Positions 33,749 through 42,913 of a DNA stretch of 64,000 nt are shown piece after piece. Under the pieces are notes generated by a model. It was not told the DNA's origin and searched no databases. It was given only the letters and a program-made list of their open reading frames with translations. The translations under genes were made by a program, and so were the position numbers. How positions within the stretch are numbered: the stretch's first letter is position 1; each line of letters begins with the position of its first letter. The DNA comes from Adiantum capillus-veneris (Eukaryota > Streptophyta > Polypodiopsida > Polypodiales > Pteridaceae): assembly GCA_014529385.2 (NCBI GenBank), contig CM043944.1, positions 63,142,248-63,206,247 of the forward strand, in the 5' to 3' direction.

Positions 33749-33779
<31 letters not shown>
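33749..33779. repeat. Poly(G) tract, 31 bases
   Basis: Uninterrupted run of 31 G on the plus strand at the edge of the sequence flanking E5. Runs of this length are rare and can form stacked G-quadruplexes. The length may also be affected by sequencing error. Confidence 0.9.
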
Positions 33780-33780
<1 letters not shown>

Positions 33781-33868
33781 GAACCCACCCTTGCACACAA
33801 AAAGGTGTTAAGTCACAATTGTTTTTTTAAAATGAAACCTACAAATTGACGAAATGTGGTAGCATGTG

Positions 33869-34336
33869 TGGAGTTGGAGCTGGTCTCTTCACACAGCTAG
33901 TTCCAGTGTTAGAATTGAGAGCTACTAGTTATGTCGTTAGTTTAGTCAGTGAAACTGGAATAGATTACTGAACTGAAATAAGGAACTAAACTGGAATATT
34001 GTACTGAAATGAGAGACATGACTGGAAGGCTGGAAAGAGTATTTGCAAATTCAAATGAATAGATCAAGGATAACCAATACAGTGTATAATGGGTTTAAGC
34101 TCAAATGATTACAGAAGCAATGATTAGAGGGTGAATCTAGAGGCGAAGAGCTCGTAAACCTGAAAGTATTTAAAAAGCTAAAGCCAAAAGTCAACCAGCT
34201 AAGAAGTCAAGAAGCTATGAGGCCCAAGAGTTACTACACTAACTACCTGCGATAATTACTGTTAGTGTGACTGAACCCGCTGTTCAGCCTTCTAAGGGGT
34301 AGTTCCCGCCTATTGGGACTATCCTCACCTTCTACA
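33869..34336 (-). repeat. E5 3' LTR (468 bp)
   Basis: Starts TGGAGTTGGAGC and ends CCTTCTACA, followed by the pyrimidine run TCCTTCCCTCC (minus-strand purine tract). Compared with the 5' LTR it lacks a stretch of about 30 bp that holds the TATA box. Confidence 0.92.
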
Positions 34337-34350
34337 TCCTTCCCTCCTTT
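34337..34350 (-). other. E5 polypurine tract
   Basis: AAAGGAGGGAAGGA on the minus strand, directly next to the 3' LTR. Confidence 0.85.
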
Positions 34351-34469
34351 CTTGAATTTTGGTATAACTCCAAAAATTTTATTAAAAACTTCACAACTTG
34401 ATTCTGATTTGGTGTTGAGGAAACCATCTAGTTTTCTGGTTGGCCTAAACCCTTCTGGTTGCTGATTTG

Positions 34470-34551
34470 GACGATGTTCCTCATGATAATACTCTTTTGG
34501 TATTATCATGATGTTCCTCATGATAATACTCTTTTGGTATTACTAGTTTTA
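34470..34551. repeat. 41-bp tandem duplication in E5 3' UTR
   Basis: GATGTTCCTCATGATAATAC and the following bases up to GGTATTA occur twice in a row, 41 bp apart, between the 3' ORF stop and the LTR. Confidence 0.88.
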
Positions 34552-34676
34552 TACCATACTTCATGCTTGTTCAATGCTTGACCCCTCTATAGTTGTAATT
34601 CCAAGGGTGCCTAGCCAAGGAAATTCCAATGTCTAGCTGTGAAAAGATTCTAAGATGGAACTACCCAATATCCTTT

Positions 34677-35100
34677 CACTGAACTAGCTTCCTCTTTCCC
34701 TTCTTCTGTGTTGGTGCCTCAGAAGTCCCAGTGTCAACATTATCCTTCTGGATAAGACTATAAATAGCCTCCTACTCAAGCTCATACTGCCTTTCAGTGG
34801 ACATCTAAAATTCATAAGGCGTGAGTGGGTTGTAGGTTTTGGTGTCGGGATCATAGAGACTGCCCCATGGAGCTGGATCTTCCACTGCCCCATACAGAGT
34901 TTTACCTTATGCATTTCTCCTTGCAGATCCATGACATTATCCATTTTGAGGGCATGGATGATCAATGATTTCTAGGCTTTCCATTCCATAGTGGCTCTCT
35001 CATACCAGTCTTGAAGTTCGTTGGTGATGATGAAGTAAGTGAGCCGATCCACTGGTTCTAGATGTTGAGGATACAAAGCTGGGAAAATCTAGGCAGTTCA
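34677..35100 (-). pseudogene. E5 3' ORF, C-terminal part with AIYSL module
   Basis: Reading down from 35060: LYPQHLEPVDRLTYFIITNE, ELQDWYERATMEWKA, a UAG, then HALKMDNVMDLQGEMHK. After a one-base shift it reads KTLYGAVEDPAPWGSLYDPD and TKTYNPLTPYEF. Two UAG stops later come STERQYELE and EAIYSLIQ, and the end is basic (KKGKRKLVQ) before a UGA at about 34677. The LYG...LYxDxxxxxY and R-x-Y-x3-E-x-E-A-I-Y-S-L patterns match the repeated module of the E1 ORF. Function unknown; it is the last coding part before the 3' LTR. Confidence 0.6.
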
Positions 35101-35249
35101 ACTTCTTTAGCAGGCAATGCATACAGGAAAACTGGAGAATCAGACACAAACTTCAGAAAATTGAGAACAGCTTGGTTCTCCTGCTGCATCATCTTCCTAG
35201 TAGCTCGGACGAGCTGAAAGAGTATTCAGATAGCAGTTACTGTTCTCCT

Positions 35250-35720
35250 ACTGTCATTTGAGTTCGAGGTCCCTTACTGCTGGAAGTCCGATCTTTGATG
35301 ATAGCCTGCACCCTTTGATCCAAAATTCCTCATGCTATTTGCATTTGAAGCAAGACTTCTTTCAATTGAGTTCTAACCTCCCTCATACACCTGTATGTAG
35401 GCCTATTTCCTAGCAGTAGATCTAGTTCAAAAGCTAAAGAATGTCGGCCTGTAGTGGACTTTTACTGCCAATGTGGATTGATTGTCATATCATCAAAAGT
35501 CAGTGTCCACTCAGGTGCCCTTTTTAGTAGAAAGACTCTACTGGGATGCTCAGGTAATTGACAGAGCTCTTGATCATGAAAGCCAGTAGATTTCTAGTGC
35601 TGAATCATTTCCCTGGCACCTACATACAGTCTTTGAAAGCATTTTAGGTCAGAGATAAGAGTATCATCCTCTAAATACTTCCTAGTAATAGCAGCTTGTT
35701 GATGTCTTAATCTCTTGTTC
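35250..35720 (-). pseudogene. E5 3' ORF, middle part
   Basis: The minus strand is readable through a few stops: GFHDQELCQLPEHPSRVFLL, KRAPEWTLTFDDMTINPHW, then SLAFELDLLLGNRPTYRCM and REVRTQLKEVLLQMQIA. No domain is recognised. It belongs to the same post-integrase ORF; its frame shifts relative to neighbours show indels. Confidence 0.45.
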
Positions 35721-35913
35721 AATGTGATGAGTTGTAAAAAGTGTTGCTCATCATCCTTCAAGGATTCAACCATGGATTTGCCTTTTCCTTTGCAGTCTGG
35801 ACTGTGCCATAAGTGGTGTATTGGAGGGCCTCTAGTCTTTCTCTTATTTTCACTGCCTTCCTATACTGATCACCAAATCGCTGATTTCCCGACTGCTAGT
35901 CTGACTGGTCCTT

Positions 35914-36600
35914 CTACTGATTTGGATAGTCTTTGTTAGGTTCACTACCCCTTGTGGCAATTGATCCACCAGCTTGAGATCTTGAAGGTATGGAAGGAGG
36001 AGGATTATCATCATCATCACGTTTATCTGCTAGTTTTTCCTCCCTTTCCTCATATTTCTCTTCTTCCCTCTCGGAATTCCCATCAGGATCATTTTTCTTA
36101 TCAATATAATCCATGATGGCTTGATTTGCTAAAGCGGTGTTGTACTCAGAGAGCTTGTCTTGAAAATCACTTTGCATGGTCTCCATAAGTGCCTTTAGAT
36201 TCTCTATATTCAGAGCGACATTGCCTTCTGGAGTCAAAATATTAGCAAGGTTATTATGTATATAGATATCTGTAAGAGAAGCCTTCAATGCAGTGTGACT
36301 AGTCAGGAGTGCATTAAAGTCTACCCTCTTTATTCTCAGCATAGTATGAAATTTGTTATCATTTCTTACAGCTTTTTCCTTGTCTTCATTTAACTACCTA
36401 TTCTCTATTTTGAGCTTGCAAATCTTTGCTTGTAGCTCCTTAATTGTCCAAGCTGAGTGGTTTTCAACAATACTATGCCTTAGAGATTGTGCCCCAATAT
36501 CCTGCTGAAGTTTTTGAACTTGCTACTGGTTGCTTTCGAGTTCATCTTTGAGCTTAGAAACTTCATTAGTGGAAGATGATCCCGGGGTATTTAATCTATA
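35914..36600 (-). pseudogene. E5 3' ORF, coiled-coil part
   Basis: From about 36600 the frame reads NTPGSSSTNEVSKLKDELE and QVQKLQQDIGAQ, with later KELQAKICKLKIENR and NEDKEKAVRNDNKFH. UAG stops follow ESNQ and ENR. The frame 36342-35914 (142 codons) continues with heptad-like Leu spacing, then an acidic/basic segment (REEEKYEEREEKLADKRDDD) and a Pro/Ser tail. A long coiled coil suggests oligomerisation. Nothing resembling a signal peptide or membrane segment was seen. Confidence 0.55.
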
Positions 36601-37190
36601 TACATAAGAGGAAAACTTTGATATAACCCCTATATACGAATTATATTAGGGAATATGACCCCCCCTTTCTACGTTATACAGCAATCGATGAATAAAACTA
36701 TCATACCCTTATATTACATATAAAATTTAGGCTTCACATGATCTAACTGAGTAAAACTAGTCAAAGAGTGTGTACCATAGTGACTGGCAACGTACTAAGT
36801 AACCACTTTTGTTGATCACTAGATGTATCCTCAATGTGTCTTAGTTCTTTCAAATTATGTGTTCGATCACCCTGTATTCTGGCTACTCGTCCAATTTTGA
36901 CCCATCCAAAGCTGGTGTAAATTAACCCTTGACCTTCTCCAATTCAGCCATTATCTCTATGAATGGCTTGATGTAACATTGATGTGTGACCTGATAAAAA
37001 ACTTCCGCTAAACTCATCCAAGTTCTAGTGCATATTGGTGACCAATCATTACAAGTAATCAACCGGGGTCAGATCCCCCCTCCCTTATTTTTAAGCATGG
37101 GAGATAAATTATTAGGGGCCTGTCCCTAACTTATACGCTTATGTAACTTGTTAAAAAAAACCCTCCCCTACACTTACGTGGTGCGGGAAG
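36601..37190 (-). other. E5 3' ORF region with intron-like gaps and a short coding island
   Basis: Coding stops making sense at about 37187, where the minus strand reads CACGTAAGTG, a strong donor. An island at about 37035-36780 is readable (RTWMSLAEVFYQVTHQCYI, then after a frame change FGWVKIGRVARIQGDRTHNL). The sequence is then non-coding until about 36600, where TATATAG precedes the coiled-coil frame. Possible acceptors are GCACTAG at about 37025 and TATATAG at about 36600. Two introns of about 150-175 bp are possible; simple decay or insertions are the alternative. Confidence 0.35.
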
Positions 37191-38236
37191 TTCTCCATGG
37201 TGAATCCCCAGGGAAGCTGATGCATCCGTCATTTGTCCCAAGGCATTGACAATTGTGTTCCATGATGGCTAGATAAGCACCAAGCAACCATCAACTACTG
37301 TTGCTGGGTCACATTGAAGCTCATAAACCGTAACAGGAGCCATGTATGGTAATATAGCAAAATCAGGTTTTTAAAGAATTGGTTGGCCTTTGAGAGGGTG
37401 ATGTTGTAACTACTACAAACTATCCTTCTTGGCTATGGATAAAGGCGATTCACTGAAAGGAATTTTGTTGACTAGACTGGTAGGTTTTGAACCCTTTCCC
37501 TTGTCAGTATTAACTGCCACCTGCTCAACACGGGATGTTTCTTGCTGGCCTGTTCCAGCCTTGGTATTTCTTGGAGTCTAATTTTTAGGTATGGTCAAAT
37601 TCTGGCTTGCTCAGGACTTTTCAGTAGGCAATGGCTTCGCCTGGCTCTCTAGTTGCTTTAGTAAAGTACTATTTTTGGCCAAGGTAATCTTTGATTTTTT
37701 TGAACCACTGGCCACCACCTGTGTGGCCTTCCTCTTCTATCTAGTTAGAGCCATCTGATTCCCTGGAGCTTCTTCACCTGAAGAGAGCTCAACATTGTTA
37801 GTCTCTGGAATGGGCCTCAGACTCCAAGCCATCTACACCTGGTAATTAGATTTTGGAGCAGTTGCCCATTATAGAAACTGCCAGACATACTAAGCTTTGA
37901 ATAAATTCAAAGATTTCAGCTAGGCAGCCTGCTAGAGCACATTATGAGATAAGATCTGACATAAGCTGATTTTAGCTATAACGTCCAATCTTTTTGCAAG
38001 TAGCATAGCAAACAACTTTTCTAACACATATGTAGGGTTGTTATTCAGGCTAATAGCCTCAGCATCAAACCTGTAGGCTGAGGGGATGTCCAATCCTGCT
38101 ACTGGGATCCCTTGTGCACTAGCCTTTTGATTCTTCTTGGCTGCTTTGTCCTCTTTCAGAGCCGAACTTCTTTGTTCTGCAGATGTTGTGGTCAGATTTG
38201 GCTCATTGGGAATTTTGGAAGAAAAAGCAATTGCGT
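37190..38236 (-). pseudogene. E5 3' ORF, N-proximal part left of E4
   Basis: One minus-strand frame runs about 350 codons with 12 stops and no obvious frameshift. It includes AGLDIPSAYRFDAEAISLNN and TYVLEKLFAMLLAKRLDVI, a Lys/Ser/Gln-rich middle, and YMAPVTVYELQCDPATVVDG near the end. Nine of the twelve stops are TAG. No known domain is recognised. The frame joins correctly to 46512-46985 when E4 and one TSD copy are removed. Confidence 0.6.
38233..38236. repeat. E4 target-site duplication, left
   Basis: GCGT before the E4 LTR; GCGT also follows the other LTR at 46512-46515. The fifth flanking base differs, so 4 bp is the supported length. Confidence 0.75.
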
Positions 38237-39469
38237 TGTTAGCGTGCAAATGACAAGGAAAACAAGTGCCTCTATAGCTCTGCATGAGTCACACCGTTGG
38301 AAAGAAACCTTGTATGACGGTAGAAAACACCAAAGTCGAACACCTGTGAAGATGGGCGAGAAACATCTCTCACTCAAACCATGACTAACATTTAAAAAAA
38401 CCGAGACCATGAAAACAACTCTTGTGTCGTGAGGGTCTCCGTAGAGCATCCATATGCTTGATTCTGATAACCGACGAGAAAATTACAAGCTTTTGAAGAT
38501 GAAAGGTCTCTCAAAAGTTCCAAAAAACAAGTCTCTGTAAGCCCAAAAGGATGTGCAGGAAAATAAAGCTATTAAAGGGGGATTTTTTTGGTTCTTATCC
38601 CAAAGGATTTTCCTCTCTTCTTAGACAAATTCATTTCCCTCTTTAGGCACCTTTTTATTGGTCCATTTTTGGGTCAAAAATGAGCTGTCCGCCACTTTTT
38701 GACCAAGGCAAGTGGGGAAAGGGGATGTCCGGTGGACCAAAGAAGTGGCTAAGTGCCTGGGCAGCTGGTGTGGACTGAAAATGGCGCCCCCCCTCTCCCC
38801 CAAAGTCTAGGAGCCCTCACAAGCAAGGCCAATAAGCTCCACTAGCTCCTTTGATACACCATTAGGGGTACCCACTCCCCCCCTTATACCCTCCAATTTT
38901 CACATGCTCCTCCCCATGTGGGGTTATTCCATTGCCACATGGCACCATCCTCCCATCTTCCCCAACTTCCCCATGTTTAAACCTGAAATTTCTGTTTTGC
39001 CCCCAACTTGAGCCATTTTCTCGGAGGCGTAGTGGGTGACCCCGACCACCAAATATAGCGCCGTAAAGCATGGCTTGGAGCTTGTTACCTCGGCTAACTC
39101 CAAAAATTTCTAAACATACCATTTCTAAAAAAACCATCAAGTCGGCCCACTTGCCTTCTTCCCACGTGCAACCGCCGCCACTTTTTAAGTGAAAAACCAT
39201 CCACTTCGAGTGCGTGTAACTTATGATGTCGAAGTCCGATTTGCAAGCTATCAAGCACGGCTAGGAATGCTCATTAAAAACTATCTTTTAAAATCTCTAC
39301 CAACCTAAAACAACCAACAGATTAACCAAAACCAAGCCTTTGTACAGGGTTTTTTACAAGGACACTTTCAAAGCTGGAAGCACTATGTACATATATATAC
39401 ATGGGGGTGGTCAACAAGTTTTTTTGGCATTATTTATGGCCCTTGTACTCATCCAGAAAATGCCTAACA
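38237..39469 (-). repeat. E4 3' LTR (1233 bp)
   Basis: TGTTAG...CTAACA ends, a perfect 6-bp inverted terminal pair. It matches 45265-46511 with scattered changes. A C7 run (minus-strand purine tract) lies 11 bp beyond the right edge at about 39481, rather than immediately next to it. The minus strand has GTATATATATG at about 39390-39402, a TATA candidate. Confidence 0.93.
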
Positions 39470-39499
39470 TAACTTGTCAACCCCCCCTAGCCTGATTGA

Positions 39500-39907
39500 T
39501 CATTCATGACAAGCAGAGGTCCGCAGGGTGAACAATTGCTGCAGCTCATCCCCAAAAACCTCATCCACCTTTTGTGGCGCATTCACACTCTTTGTTTCCA
39601 TTGATAGCATCTCATCTATCACAATAGTCATCAACCGTGCTAAATACTTCTTAAGTATATAACCATTAACACAGTAGCTATGTAGTGTACCATCTAAATT
39701 AGCGAGCTGATATGTCCCATTATCAAACTTCTTTACAACAGTAAAAGGACCCTCCCACTTGATTTGAAACTTATTTTGGAAAGTGTGGTCCAATTTACTA
39801 TTGTATCGCAAAACAATATCTCTTTTCTCAATTCCCTTATCTTTCATGCATTCACTAGCTCTTTTCTGGGCCTGTTTACATGTTTCTTGATAGTAATCCA
39901 AGGCCAA
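39500..39907 (-). CDS. E4 integrase C-terminal domain
   Basis: 135 codons: a basic helix (CKQAQKRASECMKDKGIEKR), then FQIKWEGPFTVVKKFDNGTY and QLANLDGT, the G-P-F/Y small barrel typical of Gypsy integrases. No chromodomain follows, as expected for Tat elements. A stop separates it from the core at 39941, so in the living element both were one polyprotein. It ends about 20 bp before the purine tract. Confidence 0.82.
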   Translation of the reverse strand: MALDYYQETCKQAQKRASECMKDKGIEKRDIVLRYNSKLDHTFQNKFQIKWEGPFTVVKKFDNGTYQLANLDGTLHSYCVNGYILKKYLARLMTIVIDEMLSMETKSVNAPQKVDEVFGDELQQLFTLRTSACHE

Positions 39908-39940
39908 AAGCCTGTCTAGCTACAAACATTGTAAATCCAA

Positions 39941-40567
39941 TCACCTTTGTTGCCAAGCATCTTGTTGCTCTTCATCTTGCAATGACAAAAACTTAAGTGC
40001 AGGGATTTCCACCTCAATAGGCATCAAGGCTTCTTTGCCATAAACCAAGTGATATGGTGAGAATCCCATGCTAGTTTTGATTGCCATTCTATATGCCCAT
40101 AACGCACAAGGAAACTCTGAGTCCCAAGTTTTGGCATGTGTTAAAGTCATTTTTGTAATAATCTTCACCAATTCTCCATTAAACCTCTCATTAAGTCCAT
40201 TGCATTGTGGATAATAAGGGGTGTTGTATTTATGCTCTATGCCAAGCTTCTTGCATAAGAAATCAAACATTTCACCTCTAAACCCTGGCCCTCTGTCAGA
40301 TAGTAACTCCAATGGAACCCCTAACATGCAGCATATGTGCTCGTACACGAATTTTCCCATCTCCTTGTTGGTAATTTGTTTGACAGCCTTGGCCTTTGCC
40401 CAACGTGATAAACAATCCACCGCTGTCAAAATATACACATTCCTCTTACTTGTAGTGGGTAATGGCCCAATAGCATCGAGGCCCCATTTCTCAAACACCT
40501 CATTAGCCAAGATTTTCTTCCGCAACTCGGGTTTAAGAACCCTTTTTTCCATCTTTTGACAAGCCAA
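39941..40567 (-). CDS. E4 integrase catalytic core
   Basis: 208 codons. All three catalytic acids are visible: D in ILTAVDCLSRWAKA, D in LELLSDRGPGFRG, and E in PQCNGLNERFNGEL. The downstream YHLVYGKEALMPIEVEI motif is also typical. The zinc domain's C-x-x-C lies at the very start (CLACQ read through an upstream stop). This is the best preserved integrase in the window. Confidence 0.9.
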   Translation of the reverse strand: MACQKMEKRVLKPELRKKILANEVFEKWGLDAIGPLPTTSKRNVYILTAVDCLSRWAKAKAVKQITNKEMGKFVYEHICCMLGVPLELLSDRGPGFRGEMFDFLCKKLGIEHKYNTPYYPQCNGLNERFNGELVKIITKMTLTHAKTWDSEFPCALWAYRMAIKTSMGFSPYHLVYGKEALMPIEVEIPALKFLSLQDEEQQDAWQQR

Positions 40568-40579
40568 GCAAGATTTACA

Positions 40580-40990
40580 TCAATGATTGACATCCCGTTG
40601 AATACTAGGCCAAACATAGCCTTCTTCCAAGATCTTATGAAGCATAATCTTCATAGCAAAATGACCTCCGCAAGACCCTTCATGGTTTTCTTCTAAAATT
40701 TTGTAAATCTCCTCCTTCCAAGGCACATGACGCAACACCAGATCACTTCCTTTCATGTAAAGCATATCACCAATCATTTTGTACTTCCTTGCTCTTCTCA
40801 TAAAAGCATACTTTTTAGATGAAGGCAAATCTTCAGGCAAGAGATTGGTCAATAAGAAATGCACCTCTTTTGACAACACCTCTGTTCCCTGATACAAAGG
40901 GGCATCCCCTTTCAACACAAACACACAAGTAATCATTGCTTGCGCAGCCTCACGCGCTTCTTCATTTTGAGTCCTTTCGACATGCTGCAA
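40580..40990 (-). CDS. E4 integrase N-terminal zinc domain and linker
   Basis: 136 codons linking the second RNase H to integrase. KYKMIGDMLYMKGSDLVL and WKEEIYKILEENHEGSCGGH give the usual approach and His pair of the H-H-C-C domain; the Cys pair follows after a UGA at about 40580. Contains no catalytic residue. Confidence 0.8.
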   Translation of the reverse strand: MQHVERTQNEEAREAAQAMITCVFVLKGDAPLYQGTEVLSKEVHFLLTNLLPEDLPSSKKYAFMRRARKYKMIGDMLYMKGSDLVLRHVPWKEEIYKILEENHEGSCGGHFAMKIMLHKILEEGYVWPSIQRDVNH

Positions 40991-41000
40991 GCTCCATGCC

Positions 41001-42161
41001 TCAAACTTTTTTGAGTACCGATTTCACTTTGAAGCATAGATTCTTCAGTCTAGGATTCTTATTCTTCGATACTCCCAACACCCGCTTTACCACTAAGAAT
41101 GCATCACCTTTGATTTGCAAATGTTTGATTCCCAATTGTAGACAAATGTGTAACCCGCCTTCAAGAGCCATATACTCCGCTTCATTATTACTCTTTGCAT
41201 TGAGTTTTAACCCTTGCTTCCTCACAAGATTTCCCTGCAAATCATAAATAACAACCCCACCAGAAGCAGCATCATGACTTCTTCGATAAGAGCCATCAAA
41301 ATGTAGCAGTGAAGCATTTGATATAGCAGAGGTTTTTACTTTTTTCCTTTGGATCACCTCCTCTTTAACCAAAACAGGAGTCTCTTTATAAGTGAGTAAG
41401 TATGCTAAAGTAGCCCGAGTACTCTCTTCCACTAGAAAAGTGAATTGGAACTCTTGCAGCTCAATAGCCCATTTCATCATTGCCTTTGATATATTTGAGT
41501 TATTGAACAATTGAGGAAGCAATGAAAAACTAGTGAGAAAGGTGAACGGTTTCTGCAACAAGTAATGTCTAAATCGTCTACATGCGTAGACCATGCTAAT
41601 CATCACTAATTCAACCTCTGAGTACTCTATTTCATGAGGAGTTTTCACCCTGCTACTAGCATAATAAAGAGGCTTCATATATTGAGACTCTTTCCCTCTT
41701 TGCAACAACATAGCCCTAATAGCATCTTCTCCAACTGATGGGTTAACATAAAAATCCTTCTCCCAATCAGGGGCCTGCACAACAGGTAAGGTGCTCAACA
41801 CTTCTTTAACTTTGTCAAAAACATCCTCACAGTCACGTGTCCACTCCAAAGGATCATTTTTTACCACTTGCTGCAAAGGATACAACAGCTGTGACGCCAA
41901 AGGTATGAAACGAGACAGATATTTGACCTTCTGAATGAAAGTAGCCAATTGTCTTGTATCCTTTGGGGATGACAACAATAGCAAAGCTTCTACTTTCCCT
42001 GGATCTGCTTCAATTCCATTTTCAGAGATCATATGCCCAAGAAGCTTCACCCTTGGCTGTGCCAAATGACATTTTTTAGGGTTTAACTGACCCCCACATT
42101 CATCATACCTTGCAAAAGTCATCTCAAGCTTTTGAACATGCTCCTTGCGTGAGTTGTACAC
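41001..42161 (-). CDS. E4 RT thumb, RNase H and second (Tat-type) RNase H
   Basis: 386 codons. Order: a repeated RT segment (residues 3-50), thumb (QLATFIQKVKYLSRFI), and first RNase H with EIEYSEVELVMISMVYACRR and FRHYLLQKPFTFLT. In the first RNase H the early catalytic Asp region reads FYVNPSVGEDAI, with Asn where Asp is usual. Next comes the second RNase H: LLHFDGSYRRSHDAASGGVV, NNEAEYMALEGGLHI and IKGDAFLVV, with D, E and D all present. The second RNase H is the hallmark of Tat elements. The start codon is not natural; the frame is the broken-off rest of pol. Confidence 0.88.
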   Translation of the reverse strand: MYNSRKEHVQKLEMTFARYDECGGQLNPKKCHLAQPRVKLLGHMISENGIEADPGKVEALLLLSSPKDTRQLATFIQKVKYLSRFIPLASQLLYPLQQVVKNDPLEWTRDCEDVFDKVKEVLSTLPVVQAPDWEKDFYVNPSVGEDAIRAMLLQRGKESQYMKPLYYASSRVKTPHEIEYSEVELVMISMVYACRRFRHYLLQKPFTFLTSFSLLPQLFNNSNISKAMMKWAIELQEFQFTFLVEESTRATLAYLLTYKETPVLVKEEVIQRKKVKTSAISNASLLHFDGSYRRSHDAASGGVVIYDLQGNLVRKQGLKLNAKSNNEAEYMALEGGLHICLQLGIKHLQIKGDAFLVVKRVLGVSKNKNPRLKNLCFKVKSVLKKV

Positions 42162-42315
42162 ACAATTCCATTTTCAGAGATCATATGCCCAAGAAGCTTC
42201 ACCCTTGGCTGTGCCAAATGACATTTTTTAGGGTTTAACTGACCCCCACATTCATCATACCTTGCAAAAGTCATCTCAAGCTTTTGAACATGCTCCTTGC
42301 GTGAGCTGTACACAC
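42012..42315. repeat. 152-bp tandem duplication in E4 RT
   Basis: 42012-42163 and 42164-42315 are nearly identical (one difference near GAGTTGTACAC/GAGCTGTACAC). 152 is not a multiple of three, so it shifts the frame. It explains why the 258-codon and 386-codon frames overlap and repeat SRKEHVQKLEMTFARYDE. Confidence 0.95.
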
Positions 42316-42895
42316 AAAAACTATCTATGAACCCTTTGACAAACTTCCCAAGGAATGGGGTAAGAACCGAATCTACCTTTCTCTCAAAAGCCCCAGGCCC
42401 ATTTGTCAACCCAAAGGGAAGGCAAAGAAAATAAAAACAACCCCATGGAGTGATAAAAGTAGTCTTCTTCTGATCTTCAGGAGCAAGGATAAGCTGAAAG
42501 TATCCTGAATAACCATCACAGACGCTATACCTTTCAAAACCAGCCACTGTATCCAAGAGTTGATCAATGAAAGGCAACGGGTAAGGATCCTTTTTGGTCA
42601 CTACATTTAACGGCTTATAATCAACACAAACTCTCCAACGCCCATCCTTCTTGGGAGTGACCACTAAAGGGCTGACCCACTCAGCATTATCTACTGGAAC
42701 AATAAACCCTGCATTCAAAAGCTTATCCACTTCTTCTTTTAAAGCATTCATTTTCTCCTTACCCATTCTTCTTAGTTTCTGTCTCACTGGCTTTGATCCT
42801 TCTATCAACTCAATCTTCACTGGGTCCCCAACAAAACCCCTTATTTCTTGATATGATGTAATGAAAAGATTCAGAAAGTTGTCTAGCATCTTCAA
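42119..42895 (-). pseudogene. E4 reverse transcriptase
   Basis: 258 codons with the Gypsy RT blocks: DKLLNAGFIVPVDNAEWVSP, VVTPKKDGRWRVCVDYKPLN, RYSVCDGYSGYFQLILAPED, FCLPFGLTNGPGAFE-like. The active site reads FIDSFCVYS, where Y/F-x-D-D is expected, so the second catalytic Asp is Ser. The frame ends in out-of-frame residues caused by the 152-bp duplication. A stop separates it from gag-protease by only 19 bp. Confidence 0.9.
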
Positions 42896-42913
42896 GTATT
42901 CTACCCTTTCTTT

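Noticed and set aside
37190-38236. Genetic code with UAG read as an amino acid
   Set aside because: TAG dominates the in-frame stops, but TAA and TGA also occur, frameshifts are frequent in all elements, and everything else points to a land plant with the standard code. Decay explains it better.
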